Below the pieces are notes generated by a model. The model was not told where the DNA came from and ran no database searches. It worked only from the letters and a program-made list of their open reading frames with translations. A stretch of 64,000 bases of DNA from Nematostella vectensis (Eukaryota; Cnidaria; Anthozoa; Actiniaria; Edwardsiidae), in contig NC_064041.1 in assembly GCF_932526225.1 (NCBI RefSeq), positions 17,297,888 to 17,361,887 of the forward strand, read 5' to 3'. Below are positions 62,723 to 64,000 of this stretch, one piece after another. Within the stretch, counting starts at the first letter, position 1. Every line of letters starts with the position of its first letter. Both the position numbers and the translations under genes were made by a program.

Positions 62723-64000
62723 TTAGGGTTAGGGTTAGGGTTAGGGTTAGGGTTAGGGTTAGGGTTAGGGTTAGGGTTAGGGTTAGGGTTAGGGTTAGGG
62801 TTAGGGTTAGGGTTAGGGTTAGGGTTAGGGTTAGGGTTAGGGTTAGGGTTAGGGTTAGGGTTAGGGTTAGGGTTAGGGTTAGGGTTAGGGTTAGGGTTAG
62901 GGTTAGGGTTAGGGTTAGGGTTAGGGTTAGGGTTAGGGTTAGGGTTAGGGTTAGGGTTAGGGTTAGGGTTAGGGTTAGGGTTAGGGTTAGGGTTAGGGTT
63001 AGGGTTAGGGTTAGGGTTAGGGTTAGGGTTAGGGTTAGGGTTAGGGTTAGGGTTAGGGTTAGGGTTAGGGTTAGGGTTAGGGTTAGGGTTAGGGTTAGGG
63101 TTAGGGTTAGGGTTAGGGTTAGGGTTAGGGTTAGGGTTAGGGTTAGGGTTAGGGTTAGGGTTAGGGTTAGGGTTAGGGTTAGGGTTAGGGTTAGGGTTAG
63201 GGTTAGGGTTAGGGTTAGGGTTAGGGTTAGGGTTAGGGTTAGGGTTAGGGTTAGGGTTAGGGTTAGGGTTAGGGTTAGGGTTAGGGTTAGGGTTAGGGTT
63301 AGGGTTAGGGTTAGGGTTAGGGTTAGGGTTAGGGTTAGGGTTAGGGTTAGGGTTAGGGTTAGGGTTAGGGTTAGGGTTAGGGTTAGGGTTAGGGTTAGGG
63401 TTAGGGTTAGGGTTAGGGTTAGGGTTAGGGTTAGGGTTAGGGTTAGGGTTAGGGTTAGGGTTAGGGTTAGGGTTAGGGTTAGGGTTAGGGTTAGGGTTAG
63501 GGTTAGGGTTAGGGTTAGGGTTAGGGTTAGGGTTAGGGTTAGGGTTAGGGTTAGGGTTAGGGTTAGGGTTAGGGTTAGGGTTAGGGTTAGGGTTAGGGTT
63601 AGGGTTAGGGTTAGGGTTAGGGTTAGGGTTAGGGTTAGGGTTAGGGTTAGGGTTAGGGTTAGGGTTAGGGTTAGGGTTAGGGTTAGGGTTAGGGTTAGGG
63701 TTAGGGTTAGGGTTAGGGTTAGGGTTAGGGTTAGGGTTAGGGTTAGGGTTAGGGTTAGGGTTAGGGTTAGGGTTAGGGTTAGGGTTAGGGTTAGGGTTAG
63801 GGTTAGGGTTAGGGTTAGGGTTAGGGTTAGGGTTAGGGTTAGGGTTAGGGTTAGGGTTAGGGTTAGGGTTAGGGTTAGGGTTAGGGTTAGGGTTAGGGTT
63901 AGGGTTAGGGTTAGGGTTAGGGTTAGGGTTAGGGTTAGGGTTAGGGTTAGGGTTAGGGTTAGGGTTAGGGTTAGGGTTAGGGTTAGGGTTAGGGTTAGGG
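62723..64000 (+). repeat. Telomere, (TTAGGG)213
   Basis: 213 consecutive TTAGGG hexamers run to the end of the window with no variant repeat seen. The G-rich strand runs toward the right end, the polarity of a right chromosome end extended by telomerase. No variant hexamers mark the proximal border: perfect repeats start directly after GATTCTGATAG. Confidence 0.99.

Overview
The window is the end of a eukaryotic, most likely animal, chromosome. It finishes in 1,278 bases of perfect TTAGGG repeat (62723-64000), with the G-rich strand running 5' to 3' to the right, as expected for a right-hand chromosome end. TTAGGG is the usual animal telomere repeat but is also used by some fungi and protists. 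The species cannot be identified from the sequence. No protein-coding gene could be supported anywhere in the window.

Layout from left to right. (1) 1-51679 is a macrosatellite: 25 full and one truncated head-to-tail unit of about 2,007 bp, most starting at a conserved EcoRI-type GAATTC. Each unit is mostly AT-rich but carries a GC- and CpG-rich block of about 330 bp. That block holds a tRNA-like B box on the minus strand and two small hairpins. Elsewhere each unit has a 125-bp MITE-like segment with 16-bp terminal inverted repeats, plus TA and TTA microsatellites. Shared variants show a nested history: 4-kb dimers duplicated in tandem (units 12-13/14-15 and 17-18/19-20), a three-unit block repeated 14 units away (8-10 and 22-24), and mosaic units that suggest gene conversion. 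(2) 51680-59115 is a second, unrelated satellite with a 379-bp monomer. Thirteen consecutive core monomers (53429-58355) have exactly the same length, and older, diverged monomers lie at both edges. Each monomer carries two matches to the RFX X-box consensus, in opposite orientations. (3) A third family of about 315-bp units (52400-52920 and 59271-60090) brackets the 379-bp array on both sides. (4) 60091-62722 is degenerate subtelomeric DNA with a diverged direct-repeat pair about 798 bp apart, AGGTCA direct repeats, a G/C-rich palindromic patch and an inverted pair of telomeric hexamers. (5) The telomere follows.

Nothing here works as a gene set. The likely functions, if any, are structural or regulatory: protecting the chromosome end, serving as a substrate for recombination, possible Pol III or telomere-directed transcription, and possible binding of RFX-type proteins. 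Repeat homogenisation explains the conserved short reading frames in the 2-kb unit, and a one-base deletion in unit 8 breaks the longest of them.
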